A stretch of DNA of 64,000 nt from Rhizobium sp. WSM4643. Lineage in GTDB: Bacteria > Pseudomonadota > Alphaproteobacteria > Rhizobiales > Rhizobiaceae. Every line of letters starts with the position of its first letter. Position 1 is the stretch's first letter. The position numbers and the translations under genes are program-made. Positions 63,795 through 64,000 of the stretch are shown in pieces. The stretch spans positions 3,162,001 to 3,226,000 of the forward strand of contig NZ_CP104040.1 of the NCBI RefSeq assembly GCF_025152745.1, written 5' to 3'. Under the pieces are notes generated by a model that worked only from the letters and a program-made list of their open reading frames with translations, had not been told where the DNA came from and did no database searches.

Positions 63795-64000
63795 ATGATG
63801 AATCTCACGGCGCAGACACCCGCCCCCACCGCACCTACGGCAATCGGTCTGACCGACGTCGAGGCCGCGGAACGCCTTGCCGAGCTCGCGCCAAACACGC
63901 TGCCCGAGCCTGAGCCCCCATCGCCGCTGAAGGTGTTCCCCATCCAATTTCGCAACCCGATCATTTACATTCTTTTGCTGGCGTCGGGGCTCTCGTTTGC
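63795..64000 (+). CDS. P-type cation ATPase, N-terminal part (runs off the window)
   Basis: The frame opens MMNLTAQTPAPTAPTAIGLT. It continues with DVEAAERLAELAPNTLPEPE, VFPIQFRNPIIYILLLASGL, the cation-ATPase N-domain and the start of M1. Calcium/magnesium-type pumps share this start. The rest is beyond 64000, so the ion is unknown. A FNR/FixK box lies 73 bases upstream. Confidence 0.8.
   Translation, partial: MMNLTAQTPAPTAPTAIGLTDVEAAERLAELAPNTLPEPEPPSPLKVFPIQFRNPIIYILLLASGLSF

Noticed and set aside
1..64000. CRISPR array or prophage
   Set aside because: No regularly spaced short repeats and no phage structural genes were seen anywhere.

Overview
The window looks like a chromosome or large replicon of a Rhizobium of the R. 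leguminosarum/R. etli group. The evidence is the gbpR-chvE-gguABC sugar uptake locus, an L-arabinonate dehydratase whose three iron-sulfur cysteines (C59, C127, C200) sit as in the characterised R. leguminosarum enzyme, three copies of RIME-like rhizobial intergenic palindromic elements, high GC, and rhizobial operon structures throughout. All assignments come from reading the sequence; no database search was run.

Bases 1 to about 42,500 carry ordinary rhizobial metabolism. In order: an alpha/beta hydrolase divergent from a CDP-alcohol phosphatidyltransferase; a membrane-stress operon (PspA-like, YqiJ-like, YqiK/flotillin) whose first ORF carries an N-terminal half that resembles the front of a TnpB transposon nuclease; a tightly coupled purine/uric-acid degradation operon (puuE-uraD-HepT-like-allA-uraH-phosphoesterase); the split mnmC pair; a ParDE module; a large PAS hybrid kinase; an AlkC-like HEAT protein; a DEAD-box helicase; an EamA exporter; an ATP-grasp/alpha-E/transglutaminase operon; a VapBC-type module; a non-phosphorylative L-arabinose pathway joined to its importer; an inositol dehydrogenase; and a xylose ABC operon with a divergent ROK regulator. 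Both sugar operons carry perfect hairpins between cistrons.

A tRNA-Arg (anticodon CCG) at 42427-42503 appears to mark the edge of an accessory region. Directly behind it lies a collapsed IS481-family transposase. The rest of the window (43-64 kb) then holds a two-component system with PepSY proteins and a b-type cytochrome, followed by genes typical of low-oxygen or dormancy regulons: universal stress proteins, CBS-BON protein, three P-type ATPases, acetate kinase, a beta-CASP nuclease, a pyridoxamine-oxidase-like protein and a DksA/TraR-like protein. Seven clean copies of the FNR/FixK half-site pair TTGAY-N4-RTCAA, plus two weaker ones, lie in the gaps of this segment. They suggest one oxygen-responsive regulon that resembles the mycobacterial DosR set in composition.

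The same segment is decaying. DUF302 and VIT1 genes are frameshifted, a universal stress gene is truncated and frameshifted, the nuclease gene has an in-frame TGA, the magnesium-type ATPase has lost its apparent first start, and fragments of an amino-acid permease and of amidohydrolases remain. The observations most worth following are the TnpB-like/PspA ORF, the degenerate HepT inside the purine operon, and the island-wide FixK-type regulon.
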